Assembly (NCBI RefSeq): GCF_014203895.1
Contig: NZ_JACHJY010000009.1
Span: forward strand, 372,001-436,000
Direction: 5' to 3'
Origin: Streptomyces nymphaeiformis
GTDB lineage: Bacteria; Actinomycetota; Actinomycetes; Streptomycetales; Streptomycetaceae
Length of the DNA stretch: 64,000 bases
The notes under the pieces are model-generated. The model had not been told where the DNA came from. It saw nothing but the letters and a program-made list of their open reading frames with translations, and ran no database searches. The translations under genes and the position numbers were made by a program. Position 1 is the first letter of the stretch; every line of letters starts with the position of its first letter. Below, in pieces: positions 42,379 to 50,336 of this stretch.

Positions 42379-43926
42379 TCAGTCGAGGTAGTCGCGCAGG
42401 ACCTGCGAGCGCGACGGGTGGCGGAGCTTCGACATCGTCTTCGACTCGATCTGGCGGATCCGCTCTCGCGTCACGCCGTAGACCTTGCCGATCTCGTCCA
42501 GCGTCTTCGGCTGGCCGTCGGTGAGGCCGAAGCGCATGGAGACGACGCCCGCCTCACGCTCGGAGAGCGTGTCGAGGACGGAGTGCAGCTGCTCCTGGAG
42601 GAGCGTGAAGCTGACCGCGTCGGCCGGCACGACCGCCTCGGAGTCCTCGATGAGGTCACCGAACTCGCTGTCTCCGTCCTCACCCAGCGGGGTGTGGAGG
42701 GAGATCGGCTCACGGCCGTACTTCTGAACCTCGATGACCTTCTCCGGGGTCATGTCGAGCTCCTTGGCCAGCTCCTCCGGGGTGGGCTCGCGGCCCAGGT
42801 CCTGGAGCATCTGGCGCTGCACGCGCGCGAGCTTGTTGATGACCTCGACCATGTGCACCGGGATACGGATGGTGCGGGCCTGGTCGGCCATGGCGCGGGT
42901 GATCGCCTGACGGATCCACCAGGTGGCGTACGTGGAGAACTTGTAGCCCTTGGTGTAGTCGAACTTCTCGACGGCGCGGATCAGACCCAGGTTGCCTTCC
43001 TGGATCAGGTCCAGGAAGAGCATGCCGCGGCCGGTGTAGCGCTTGGCCAGCGAGACCACCAGACGGAGGTTGGCCTCCAGGAGGTGGTTCTTGGCCCGGC
43101 GGCCGTCCTCGGCGATGATCTCCAGCTCGCGCTTGAGCTTCGGGGCGAGCTTGTCGGAGTTCGCCAGCTTGTCCTCGGCGAACAGACCGGCCTCGATGCG
43201 CTTGGCGAGCTCGACCTCCTGCTCGGCGTTGAGCAGCGGGACCTTGCCGATCTGCTTGAGGTAGTCCTTGACCGGGTCGGCGGTGGCACCGGCGACGGCG
43301 ACCTGCTGCGCCGGAGCGTCGTCCTCGTCCTCGTCGGACAGGACGAAGCCCTTGCTCTCGCCCTCGGTCTCCTCGTCCTCACCCTTGCCGGGCGCGACGT
43401 CCTCGAGGAGCTCCTCGCCCTCGACGAGCTCGTCGGCGTCCTTCTTGGACGCGGTCTTCTTGGCCGCCGTCTTCTTGGCGACGGTCTTCTTGGCCACCGC
43501 CTTCTTGGCGACGGTCTTCTTCGCGGCCGCCTTCTTCGCGGGCGATCCGGCCTCGTCGGCCGGGTCGGTGCCCTCGGCCGACGAGGCCGTGGAAGCCGAG
43601 ACGGTGGTCTTCGTCACGGTCGTCCTGGCGGTGACGGTCTTGGTGGCGGTGCGCTTGGCCGGGCTCTTCGCTGCGACGCTCTTGCGGGCGCGCTTCGGCG
43701 ACTCCGCTGCACTGACCATCAGCGTCACACCCTCTTCCTCGAGGATCTGATTGAGGCTGCGCAGAACATTCTTCCACTGGGTTGGCGGAATCTGGTCAGC
43801 TTCGAAGGCCCGACGCACGTCATCGCCGGCGATCTGCCCATCAGCCTTTCCCCGCTCGATGAGCGCCATCACAGACTCGGACTCGGCGATCTCCGGCGGG
43901 AGCGTACGGGATGTGCTGGCCGACAC
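42379..43926 (-). CDS. hrdB: Principal RNA polymerase sigma factor HrdB
   Basis: The essential vegetative sigma-70. 515 residues from GTG 43926 (VSASTSRTLPPEIAES). Region 1.1-like residues 1-75 are followed by a Lys/Ala-rich basic stretch with repeated KKTVAKK units (131-162), an acidic stretch (163-205), region 1.2 from about 217, and regions 2 to 4: region 2 at 280-350 (SLAKRYTGRGMLFLDLIQEG, YATWWIRQAITRAMADQ), region 3 at about 359-436, and region 4.2 at about 477-502 (DEIGKVYGVTRERIRQIESK). It recognises TTGACA/TATAAT-like promoters. A hairpin terminates it. Confidence 0.97.
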   Translation of the reverse strand: MSASTSRTLPPEIAESESVMALIERGKADGQIAGDDVRRAFEADQIPPTQWKNVLRSLNQILEEEGVTLMVSAAESPKRARKSVAAKSPAKRTATKTVTARTTVTKTTVSASTASSAEGTDPADEAGSPAKKAAAKKTVAKKAVAKKTVAKKTAAKKTASKKDADELVEGEELLEDVAPGKGEDEETEGESKGFVLSDEDEDDAPAQQVAVAGATADPVKDYLKQIGKVPLLNAEQEVELAKRIEAGLFAEDKLANSDKLAPKLKRELEIIAEDGRRAKNHLLEANLRLVVSLAKRYTGRGMLFLDLIQEGNLGLIRAVEKFDYTKGYKFSTYATWWIRQAITRAMADQARTIRIPVHMVEVINKLARVQRQMLQDLGREPTPEELAKELDMTPEKVIEVQKYGREPISLHTPLGEDGDSEFGDLIEDSEAVVPADAVSFTLLQEQLHSVLDTLSEREAGVVSMRFGLTDGQPKTLDEIGKVYGVTRERIRQIESKTMSKLRHPSRSQVLRDYLD

Positions 43927-44304
43927 GAACAACCTCTCGGAACGATGGAAAACGGCTTCCGGCCCCACCCTGGATCGGGCTGGAGCCGACGACCGTCGAC
44001 GGGGAATGTGTCGACGGCGCGGGCTGGACCGGGGAACTGCACAGCGCCTCCATCGGCTGCTGTATTCCTTCCTCGGCTGTCACCTCTTAGGTCATCGCAC
44101 GGCTCGGAGGAGTGTTACGCCCAATCTTCGTGGCCCGAGTCACACCTCATTTGCGACGAAACGCCCAGAGCGGTCGATCATGGCACATTCGCGCCGCCGG
44201 AACCCGGGCGCCGCCCGGGGAGGCCCTGCCGGGCCCCCGGGTGGTGCTCGGACCCGGCGGCACGCCGTGCGTGCGCCTGCGTACTCCCGGCCACGGCCCG
44301 GGGG
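43927..44304. other. hrdB promoter and leader region
   Basis: 378 bases between whiH and hrdB. On the minus strand a possible hrdB promoter is TTGGGC (44122-44117) with TGCGAT 19 bases later (44097-44092), giving a leader of about 160 nt. A GTG-initiated 80-codon frame (44083 down to 43841) runs through the leader into hrdB in another frame, with an AGGAAGG stretch just after its start. I do not regard it as a gene. No SigR-type promoter (GGGAAT-N18-GTT) could be matched exactly. Just after whiH the sequence is GC-rich without a clean terminator. Confidence 0.45.
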
Positions 44305-45192
44305 TCAGTGTTCGCGAGGGGCGGGGACGACGCGCTCCCCCTCGGGGTGGACCGTGAGCAGCTGCCGCATGGCGCTCTCGGCTCCATGGGCGTCCCCGGT
44401 GGCGAGCGCGTCCACGATCCGGGCGTGATGCGCCAGGCAGGCCTCGCTCGGCCGGTCGCAGCCGGTGGCGGGGCCGCCGGAGACCTGGAGCGCGGAGGCG
44501 ACGATGCCGGACAGGTGCTCCAGCATCCGGTTTCCGGCCAGCTGGATGAGAAGGGAGTGGAACTCCGTGTCGGCCCGGGAGAAGGTGATGCCGTCTCCCT
44601 GGGCGAACGCGTGCCCCATGATCTCGACCATGTCGGCGAGGCGCTGCTGCACGTCCTCGCGACCGTGCCCGGCGGCGAGGCGGGCGGCCAGGGGCTCGAT
44701 CGTCCACCGCAGCTCGTTCAGCTCGCGGCGCTGGTCGTCACGCTGGGGACCGAAGGCTCGCCATTCGATGATGTCGGGGTCGAGGAGGTTCCAGTCACTG
44801 ACGGGCCTGACCCGCGTGCCGACGTTCGGGCGGGCGCTCACGAGCCCCTTCGCCTCGAGCACGCGCAGCGACTCGCGCACGACCGTGCGCGAGACCTCGA
44901 ACCGCTGGCCGATCTCCTCGGGGACGAGCGGGCGGTCGGCCCCCAGGTCGCCGGAGACGATCATCTGGCCGAGCTGCTGGACGAGCTGCCCGTGCAGTCC
45001 GCGGCCCCGGTTGCCGGCGGTCCGGCGGCCGACGCGGCCGAGGTCGGTGTCCACCCCCTCCCAGGCGGGCGGGGCCACACGGCCGGCGGCGGGCGCCTCC
45101 GCGTAGGGGTAGCGGTCGAGATCGCCCGGGGCGCCGAGGCCGGAGTCGACGGGGCGGGCGGCGGTCATCATGGTGTGCGCAAGGGTACTCAC
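44305..45192 (-). CDS. whiH: Sporulation regulator WhiH (GntR/FadR family)
   Basis: A transcription factor required for proper sporulation septation in aerial hyphae. 295 residues from GTG 45192 (VSTLAHTMMTAARPVDSG). ATGs at 45171 and 45168 are alternatives. The N-terminal disordered region of about 60 residues is followed by a winged helix (LHGQLVQQLGQMIVSGDL...ISRTVVRESL-type; here VSRTVVRESLRVLEAKGLV) and an FCD ligand domain to the end (ELRWTIEPLAARLAAGHG, FHSLLIQLAGNRML). The sequence and its position next to hrdB match WhiH as I know it. A WhiG-type promoter lies immediately upstream. Confidence 0.94.
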   Translation of the reverse strand: MSTLAHTMMTAARPVDSGLGAPGDLDRYPYAEAPAAGRVAPPAWEGVDTDLGRVGRRTAGNRGRGLHGQLVQQLGQMIVSGDLGADRPLVPEEIGQRFEVSRTVVRESLRVLEAKGLVSARPNVGTRVRPVSDWNLLDPDIIEWRAFGPQRDDQRRELNELRWTIEPLAARLAAGHGREDVQQRLADMVEIMGHAFAQGDGITFSRADTEFHSLLIQLAGNRMLEHLSGIVASALQVSGGPATGCDRPSEACLAHHARIVDALATGDAHGAESAMRQLLTVHPEGERVVPAPREH

Positions 45193-45199
45193 GCATCCT

Positions 45200-45227
45200 T
45201 TGTCGGCGTTGCCTCCGTGACCCTTGA
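45200..45227 (-). promoter_or_regulatory. Sigma-WhiG-type promoter of whiH
   Basis: TCAA (45227-45224), a 16-bp spacer and GCCGACAA (45207-45200) on the minus strand match the WhiG consensus TAAA-N15/16-GCCGATAA with one mismatch in each box. whiH is known to depend on WhiG. The -10 box ends only 7 bases before the GTG start. Confidence 0.78.
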
Positions 45228-45352
45228 GGTCTTTGGTGAAAAGCACACGAAAGGGTGATCGGCACCCCCTACACAATTGACGATCAATCGGACATTTAAG
45301 GCGGACTTTAAGGGAGTTGGCGGGGAACCGGAATCTTTGAGTCGGCAAGTGA

Positions 45353-47134
45353 TCACCAACGAGCCTTGCGACGAAGGCCGGTGAACACGTAGGCGCAGAG
45401 CAAGCCCGTCAACGTCAGCGAGAGCGCCACCCCCGCAGGCTGGGCGACCACTCGCAGCGCCCCCGCCAGCCAACGGTCCAAGGCCGGCGACCACTGCGGA
45501 CCGGCGAACTCGCGCAGTCGCGCCGGGAGTCCGGCCGCCGAGCGCACCGACGGCCCCGACAGCACCTTCTGCATCAGCGGAACGAAGGCGACCGGCACCG
45601 CGAGCACCGCCGCCACGCCGGCCGCGGCGGCCCGGAACACCCCGGCACCGAGCACCCCGGCCCACGCGCAGCCCACGACCAGGCCAAGCCAACTCGCCGA
45701 GAGAGTGGGCCAGTTCTTCGGCACGGGGACCAACTCGCCGCCGTAGACGAATCGCAGGGCCGTCAGGTCGGCCGCCACGACGAGCGCCCCGAGCGCAAGG
45801 GCGACGACGGCCGCCACGGCGAGCTTCGCGAGCAGCAGGCCCGGCCTGCGGGGCACGGCTCCGCGTCCCGTGGTGAGCGCGGGATAGCGGTACTCCTCGC
45901 CGAAGGAGAAGGCTCCGAGCAGCCCGGCGCCCAGAGCCGCGGGCGGCAGGGGGGACAGCGCGGGCCAGCCGGTGAACACGGCCGGCAGCTCGGCTCGACC
46001 GCCGCGGCCGAGGAGCAGGGCGAGCGTCACGGAGACGAGCAGCACGGCAGCCACGACGAGCGGGGTGGAGGGCACGCCCAGGAGACGGTGAAGCTCGTAC
46101 CGCAGTGGGCGCAGGGGGGAGCGCATGGGCCTCCGTCCGGCACCCCGCCGCCTTCGCCGACCTTCCTTCGTCGCGCCCCCGGCACCGGGGGACGAGACGG
46201 CAGGGGTTTCGGTTTTCCCTGCGTCCTCGCCTTCCCGGGTACGCCGCGCCTGCGAGGTGCCACCGTCTCCTCCCCTCTCGTCGGCGAGCCGGTGGATCGG
46301 CACGCCGTGCCGGAAGGCGGTGTCGCCGACGGCCGCGCAGTCGGTGCCGTAGACGGACAGACGGTTCCCGTCCTCTGCCACCACCTCTACGGGGCGTCGG
46401 GCGGCTCGGGCCTCCTGCGTGACGACCGCGGCCAGCCGCGCGGCGTGCGGGGTCCGGACGACGACCCGGGGGCGCAGACGGGTCCGGGCGAACTCGACGG
46501 CGTCCTGGTCGGCGACGAGCCGTCCGCCGTCGAGGGTGACGACACGGTCGGCGTTCCCGGCCGCGTCCTTGGGGTCCTCCGTGGTGTACAGCACGGTTCC
46601 CCCCTCCGCGGCATGCGCGCGCAGCACCTCGTGGAGCCACGCGCTCTCGGGTACGGAGAGACCGGCGGCCGGCTCGTCGAGCAGCAGGGTGTGCGGGGTG
46701 CCCAACAGTGCCGCGGCGAGTCCGAGTCGGCGGTCGGCGCCGATCGGCAGGGTGCCGATCCGTCGGCGCTCGAGACCGGCGAGGCCCACGGTCCGCACCA
46801 GCTCATCGGCTCGCGCGGCGGGAAGACCGTTGGCGGCGCAGAGCATCCGCAACTGTCCCCGGAGGGTGCGGGAGGGATGTCCGGGGACGTCACCGAGGAG
46901 CACGCCGACCTCGCGAGGGGGGTGGGCGATGCGATGCAGCGGACGGCCGCGGAAGTAGGTGATCCCACGGCCCGGCTCCAGTTCGAGCATGAGCCGGAGG
47001 GCCGTGGTCTTGCCGGATCCCCGAGGGCCGAGGAGGGCGGTCACGGTGCCCGGCCGGGCCTCGAAGGACAGATCGTCCACGGCGGGCGGGCGATCGCGGC
47101 GGGGAGTGCTGGTCAGTCCGATTGCCTGGAGCAT
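45353..47134 (-). CDS. ABC transporter with ATPase and permease fused
   Basis: 593 residues. ATG 47134 follows AGAGAAG. An in-frame GTG at 47158 is possible. The N-terminal nucleotide-binding domain (1-220) has Walker A GPRGSGKT (36-43) and Walker B TLLLDEPAAGL. The signature loop is degenerate (LPIGADRRLGLAAAL instead of LSGGQ). A charged linker (about 290-345) leads to a membrane domain with about six helices (345-590), resembling ABC-2 permeases. An intact gene of this kind lies beside whiH in S. coelicolor as I recall. The substrate is unknown. Confidence 0.85.
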   Translation of the reverse strand: MLQAIGLTSTPRRDRPPAVDDLSFEARPGTVTALLGPRGSGKTTALRLMLELEPGRGITYFRGRPLHRIAHPPREVGVLLGDVPGHPSRTLRGQLRMLCAANGLPAARADELVRTVGLAGLERRRIGTLPIGADRRLGLAAALLGTPHTLLLDEPAAGLSVPESAWLHEVLRAHAAEGGTVLYTTEDPKDAAGNADRVVTLDGGRLVADQDAVEFARTRLRPRVVVRTPHAARLAAVVTQEARAARRPVEVVAEDGNRLSVYGTDCAAVGDTAFRHGVPIHRLADERGGDGGTSQARRTREGEDAGKTETPAVSSPGAGGATKEGRRRRRGAGRRPMRSPLRPLRYELHRLLGVPSTPLVVAAVLLVSVTLALLLGRGGRAELPAVFTGWPALSPLPPAALGAGLLGAFSFGEEYRYPALTTGRGAVPRRPGLLLAKLAVAAVVALALGALVVAADLTALRFVYGGELVPVPKNWPTLSASWLGLVVGCAWAGVLGAGVFRAAAAGVAAVLAVPVAFVPLMQKVLSGPSVRSAAGLPARLREFAGPQWSPALDRWLAGALRVVAQPAGVALSLTLTGLLCAYVFTGLRRKARW

Positions 47135-47256
47135 CGCTTCTCTCGCGGTAGGTGACACCGCTCCGCGGCAGGGCGGCGCTACCGCAGCAAGATAACGCTA
47201 CATTTCGGACTTTCCACGCAGGTTTGGCGCCCAAGAGTGCCGGATGCGCACGGCTC

Positions 47257-48036
47257 TCAGACCTCGGGGCGCAGCATCGGCGGGTTGAGAAGAGTGGCCC
47301 CACCTGCCCGGAAGAGCTGTGCGGGACGCCCTCCCTGACGGGTCGTGGTGCCGCCGGCCGGGACCAGGAAGCCGGGCGTGCCGGTCACCTTGCGGTGGAA
47401 GTTGCGCGGGTCGAGGGACACGCCCCAGACCGCCTCGTAGACGCGCCGCAGCTCTCCGACCGTGAACTCCGGCGGGCAGAAGGCCGTGGCCAGGGAGGAG
47501 TACTCGATCTTGGAGCGGGCGCGCTCCACCCCGTCCGCGAGGATCCGGGCGTGGTCGAACGCGAGCGCCTCCGGCCCTCCGTCCTCGGCCGCGGCGGCCA
47601 CGGCGGCCTCGTCCTTGCCGAGGATCTCCTCGACCGGGGCCCAGCGGGCGCTGTTCGCGTCGCCGCCGGCGCGCGGCGCGGGAAGGTCCGGCGCGAGCGC
47701 CAGGTGCGCGACGCTCACCACCCGCATGCGCGGGTCGCGGTCGGGCGCCCCGTACGTCGCCAGTTGCTCCAGGTGCGCGCCGTTGCTCGGTACGGGCGGC
47801 GGGGAGGCCGGGTCGTACGCACAGAGGCCGGTCTCCTCGACCAGCTCGCGGGCCGCCGCGGCCCCGAGGTCCTCCTCCGCCCGTACGAAACCGCCGGGAA
47901 GCGCCCAACGCCCCTGGTACGGCGACTCTCCTCGCCGTACGACCAGGGTGCAGAGTGCGTGGCGCCGCACGGTGAGCACGACCAGATCGACGGTCACGGC
48001 GAAGGGAGGAAAGGCCGACGGGTCGTAGGGAGGCAT
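47257..48036 (-). CDS. NrtR-type regulator: Nudix domain plus winged helix
   Basis: 259 residues from ATG 48036. The N-terminal Nudix domain (about 12-150) has an intact Nudix box at 48-71 (GGFVRAEEDLGAAAARELVE, then ETGL). The C-terminal winged-helix region (about 165-230) contains YSSLATAFCPPEFTVGELRRV and PRNFHRKV, typical of NrtR. NrtR proteins repress NAD-related or sugar-catabolic operons and sense ADP-ribose. An intact Nudix box may mean residual hydrolase activity. There is no ribosome binding site. TATGAT lies 6 bp before the ATG, so the message may be leaderless. An operator-like repeat overlaps this promoter. Confidence 0.88.
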   Translation of the reverse strand: MPPYDPSAFPPFAVTVDLVVLTVRRHALCTLVVRRGESPYQGRWALPGGFVRAEEDLGAAAARELVEETGLCAYDPASPPPVPSNGAHLEQLATYGAPDRDPRMRVVSVAHLALAPDLPAPRAGGDANSARWAPVEEILGKDEAAVAAAAEDGGPEALAFDHARILADGVERARSKIEYSSLATAFCPPEFTVGELRRVYEAVWGVSLDPRNFHRKVTGTPGFLVPAGGTTTRQGGRPAQLFRAGGATLLNPPMLRPEV

Positions 48037-48049
48037 GCCGCGATCATAG

Positions 48050-48064
48050 TCGTCTTCCTGACGA
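48050..48064. promoter_or_regulatory. Inverted repeat in the NrtR-type gene promoter
   Basis: TCGTC (48050-48054) and GACGA (48060-48064) flank 5 bases, with further partial symmetry ATAG/TAAA outside. It lies just upstream of the TATGAT -10-like hexamer (48047-48042, minus), the expected place for an autoregulatory NrtR operator. Confidence 0.5.
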
Positions 48065-48145
48065 TAAACACGCCCCGCGGAAGCATCGACCGCGACTTCC
48101 TCACCGCGCCGCGAGGCTTCCCGCGTCTCTGTGCCCGGCATCCCG

Positions 48146-50221
48146 TCACACCCCCAGTTGAAGGCCCTCGGCGGCCTCCTCGACCATACCGAGACCCAGC
48201 CTGCTCACCCGCGCCGCGAAGGGCTCGCCGGCGACCACGAGCCCCGACAGACTGATCGCGCCGAGCGGGGCCGAGGCCACCGGGTGCACCGAGACGGACC
48301 TGCCCGGCACATCGGGCCTGACGCCCACGAGGGCGAGAAGCGCCTGAATCGCCCCGGCGGCCGCGACGGCCGCCGGCCGGCACGCCGCAGGGTGCGGCAC
48401 CGGGCGCCCACCCGCCGTCCGCTGCTCCCCGGCGTACATCTCCGGGAGCCGATGGGTGAAGGCCTCCGCGGCGTCGAGCAGCCCTCGAAGGAGGGAGGCT
48501 GCCTCCTTCTCGTGACCGGCGGCGGCGAGGCCCGTCACGGCGACCGCCGTCTCGTGCACCCGGACCGCTCCGGCCCGGTGACCGAAGGGGTTGTGGCCCG
48601 GCTCCTTCGTCCCGAGACTCCGCAATCCCCAGCCGGAGTCGAGCGCCGGGGTACCGAGCAGCCTGGCCACCTGTTCCGTCTCCGTCCTGTCCAGGAGGCC
48701 CGGTGCGTACCGCCCGCCGCCGAGCAGCCCGGTGTCGAGCAGGTGCGCGGCCCAACCTCCCAGATGGGGCCAGGTCCGCCCGTCGGATGTGCGGGCGACG
48801 GCAGGGCGGCCGCCCGCCGGATCGTCGAGCCAGAACTCACGCCGGAACCGCTCGCGCAGCGTCCGCGCCAGGTCGCGCAGGGCGTCTCCCCCTGGCCTCC
48901 CGCAGCCGTCGAGGAGGTCGGCACCGAGCAGCGCGGCGCGGTGGGCGTGTGCCTGGGTCTCGGCCCGCCAAGGCCCGGCGGGGCCCGGGTCCGGCACGAA
49001 CCCGCCGCGACCGGTCGTACGCCGGAGCCAGTCGAGGCAGCGCTCCGCCACGGGGAGCAGCTCCTCCAGGTCGGTGGCCGGGAGCCCCCAGCGGCGGGCC
49101 TCGGCGAGCACGGCCGGGAAGGCGAGGGTGGCCTCGATGCCCGTGCAGCGGGGCGGCAGGTGCGGGCCCGCGTCCCTGAGGGCTCCCTGGAGGCGGCCGG
49201 CCTCCGCTCCGCCGCCGGAGAGTTGGGTGCGTCCGAGGGCGCGCAGGGTGGTGGCGGCGAGCCGGGTGCCGAGGGGCAGGGCCATGCGGGCCGCCCAGAG
49301 CGCCTCGGAGGTGACCGGTCCGCAGCGCCAGGGGACGCCGGCGGCGAGGTACACGTCCGCGGGGTGAGCCGGGTCGCGCTGGAGCAGGGACCGCAGGTCC
49401 TCGACGGATGTGCGGAGCAGTTCTCCCGGCCTCGGGTCGTCGCCCTCGGCGCGGACCTCGGCGAGGAGGTGGCCGCCGGGCCGTCCGGAGCCCACACCGG
49501 TGGAGGCGGCGGGTCGGGCGGCGGACTCCCCTCGTAGGCGCAGCCGGATCGTGAACGTGCCTCGGGGCGCCAGCTCGGCTTCCCAGCGCAGCACTCCCGC
49601 CGCCGCCAGGGAGTCCGTGGGCGGCGGGTCCGCCGTGACGGCGACGGACCGGCCGTCGCCGCCGGTCCACCGCAGTCCGGTGCCGTGGACGGTCGCGGCG
49701 AGTTCGGGGCCGGTTCTCCCGGACGCCACCGTGCCCAGGTCCGCGAGATCCGTGCCCAGAGCGACTTCCACGGGGAGCCGGAGGGGCCGGGCCGCCGCGC
49801 TGCGCAGGGTGATCCGCTCGGCTCCGTCGGCGCTCCGCGTGCGTTCGACGGTGAGGGCGGGGTCGGGCCCGGCGTCGCCGGGGACCCGTAGGGCGCCGAG
49901 GAACGCCGCCCGGTCCGAGGCCTCCATGCGTCCCTGGAGCGGGACGGGTTCCTGCCCTGCGACCCGCAGGACGCAGCGGGACAGAAGCCGTCGCCCCGCG
50001 TCGTACACCCCCTCGGCTCCTTCGCCGGTGAGCTGGCCGTGCTCGGCGCAGACGGCGAGGGCGGGCAGAGCCACGCAGAGGAGCGCACCGTGCACCGCGG
50101 GGAGTTCCGCGGGACGGGCCGCGCGCGGGAAGGCGATGCCGGCGCCGGACGTGTGTCCGGAGGCGTGTCCGAACGACTGGCCGGTGGGGTGACCGGGGGC
50201 CGGTACGGGGCTGGGAGCCAT
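48146..50221 (-). CDS. Glycogen-debranching N-terminal domain protein
   Basis: About 691 residues if ATG 50221 is used. GTG 50347, overlapping the previous gene by 11 bp, is also possible and would add 42 residues. The N-terminal beta-sandwich (about 25-245, e.g. TLRSAAARPLRLPVEVALGTDLADLGTV) matches the GDE_N_bis domain. The rest is an alpha-toroid-like region with W/H-rich motifs (RTWPHLGGWAAHLLDTGLL, EPGHNPFGHRAGAVRVHET). I cannot place the catalytic acids. Amylo-1,6-glucosidase-like activity is possible, but it could be a non-enzymatic paralogue. It follows the DUF4192 gene on the same strand. Confidence 0.75.
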   Translation of the reverse strand: MAPSPVPAPGHPTGQSFGHASGHTSGAGIAFPRAARPAELPAVHGALLCVALPALAVCAEHGQLTGEGAEGVYDAGRRLLSRCVLRVAGQEPVPLQGRMEASDRAAFLGALRVPGDAGPDPALTVERTRSADGAERITLRSAAARPLRLPVEVALGTDLADLGTVASGRTGPELAATVHGTGLRWTGGDGRSVAVTADPPPTDSLAAAGVLRWEAELAPRGTFTIRLRLRGESAARPAASTGVGSGRPGGHLLAEVRAEGDDPRPGELLRTSVEDLRSLLQRDPAHPADVYLAAGVPWRCGPVTSEALWAARMALPLGTRLAATTLRALGRTQLSGGGAEAGRLQGALRDAGPHLPPRCTGIEATLAFPAVLAEARRWGLPATDLEELLPVAERCLDWLRRTTGRGGFVPDPGPAGPWRAETQAHAHRAALLGADLLDGCGRPGGDALRDLARTLRERFRREFWLDDPAGGRPAVARTSDGRTWPHLGGWAAHLLDTGLLGGGRYAPGLLDRTETEQVARLLGTPALDSGWGLRSLGTKEPGHNPFGHRAGAVRVHETAVAVTGLAAAGHEKEAASLLRGLLDAAEAFTHRLPEMYAGEQRTAGGRPVPHPAACRPAAVAAAGAIQALLALVGVRPDVPGRSVSVHPVASAPLGAISLSGLVVAGEPFAARVSRLGLGMVEEAAEGLQLGV

Positions 50222-50336
50222 GGCGGGTACGGGGTGCTCTCTGTGCGAACCGGGCGGCCGGCGGGGTGTCGGCGGGACGGCTCGTGCGACTCCGCCAGAG
50301 AGGTGAACGCGCATGCGGGCGGCCGGGTCACGGTCG

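Noticed and set aside
43841..44083. An 80-codon GTG frame in the hrdB leader overlapping the hrdB start.
   Set aside because: No proper ribosome binding site and unconvincing codon positions; long frames occur by chance in this GC range. A translated leader cannot be excluded.
43927..44130. A SigR-type promoter expected before hrdB.
   Set aside because: A GGAAT is present but no GTT lies 18 bases later, so I could not place it.
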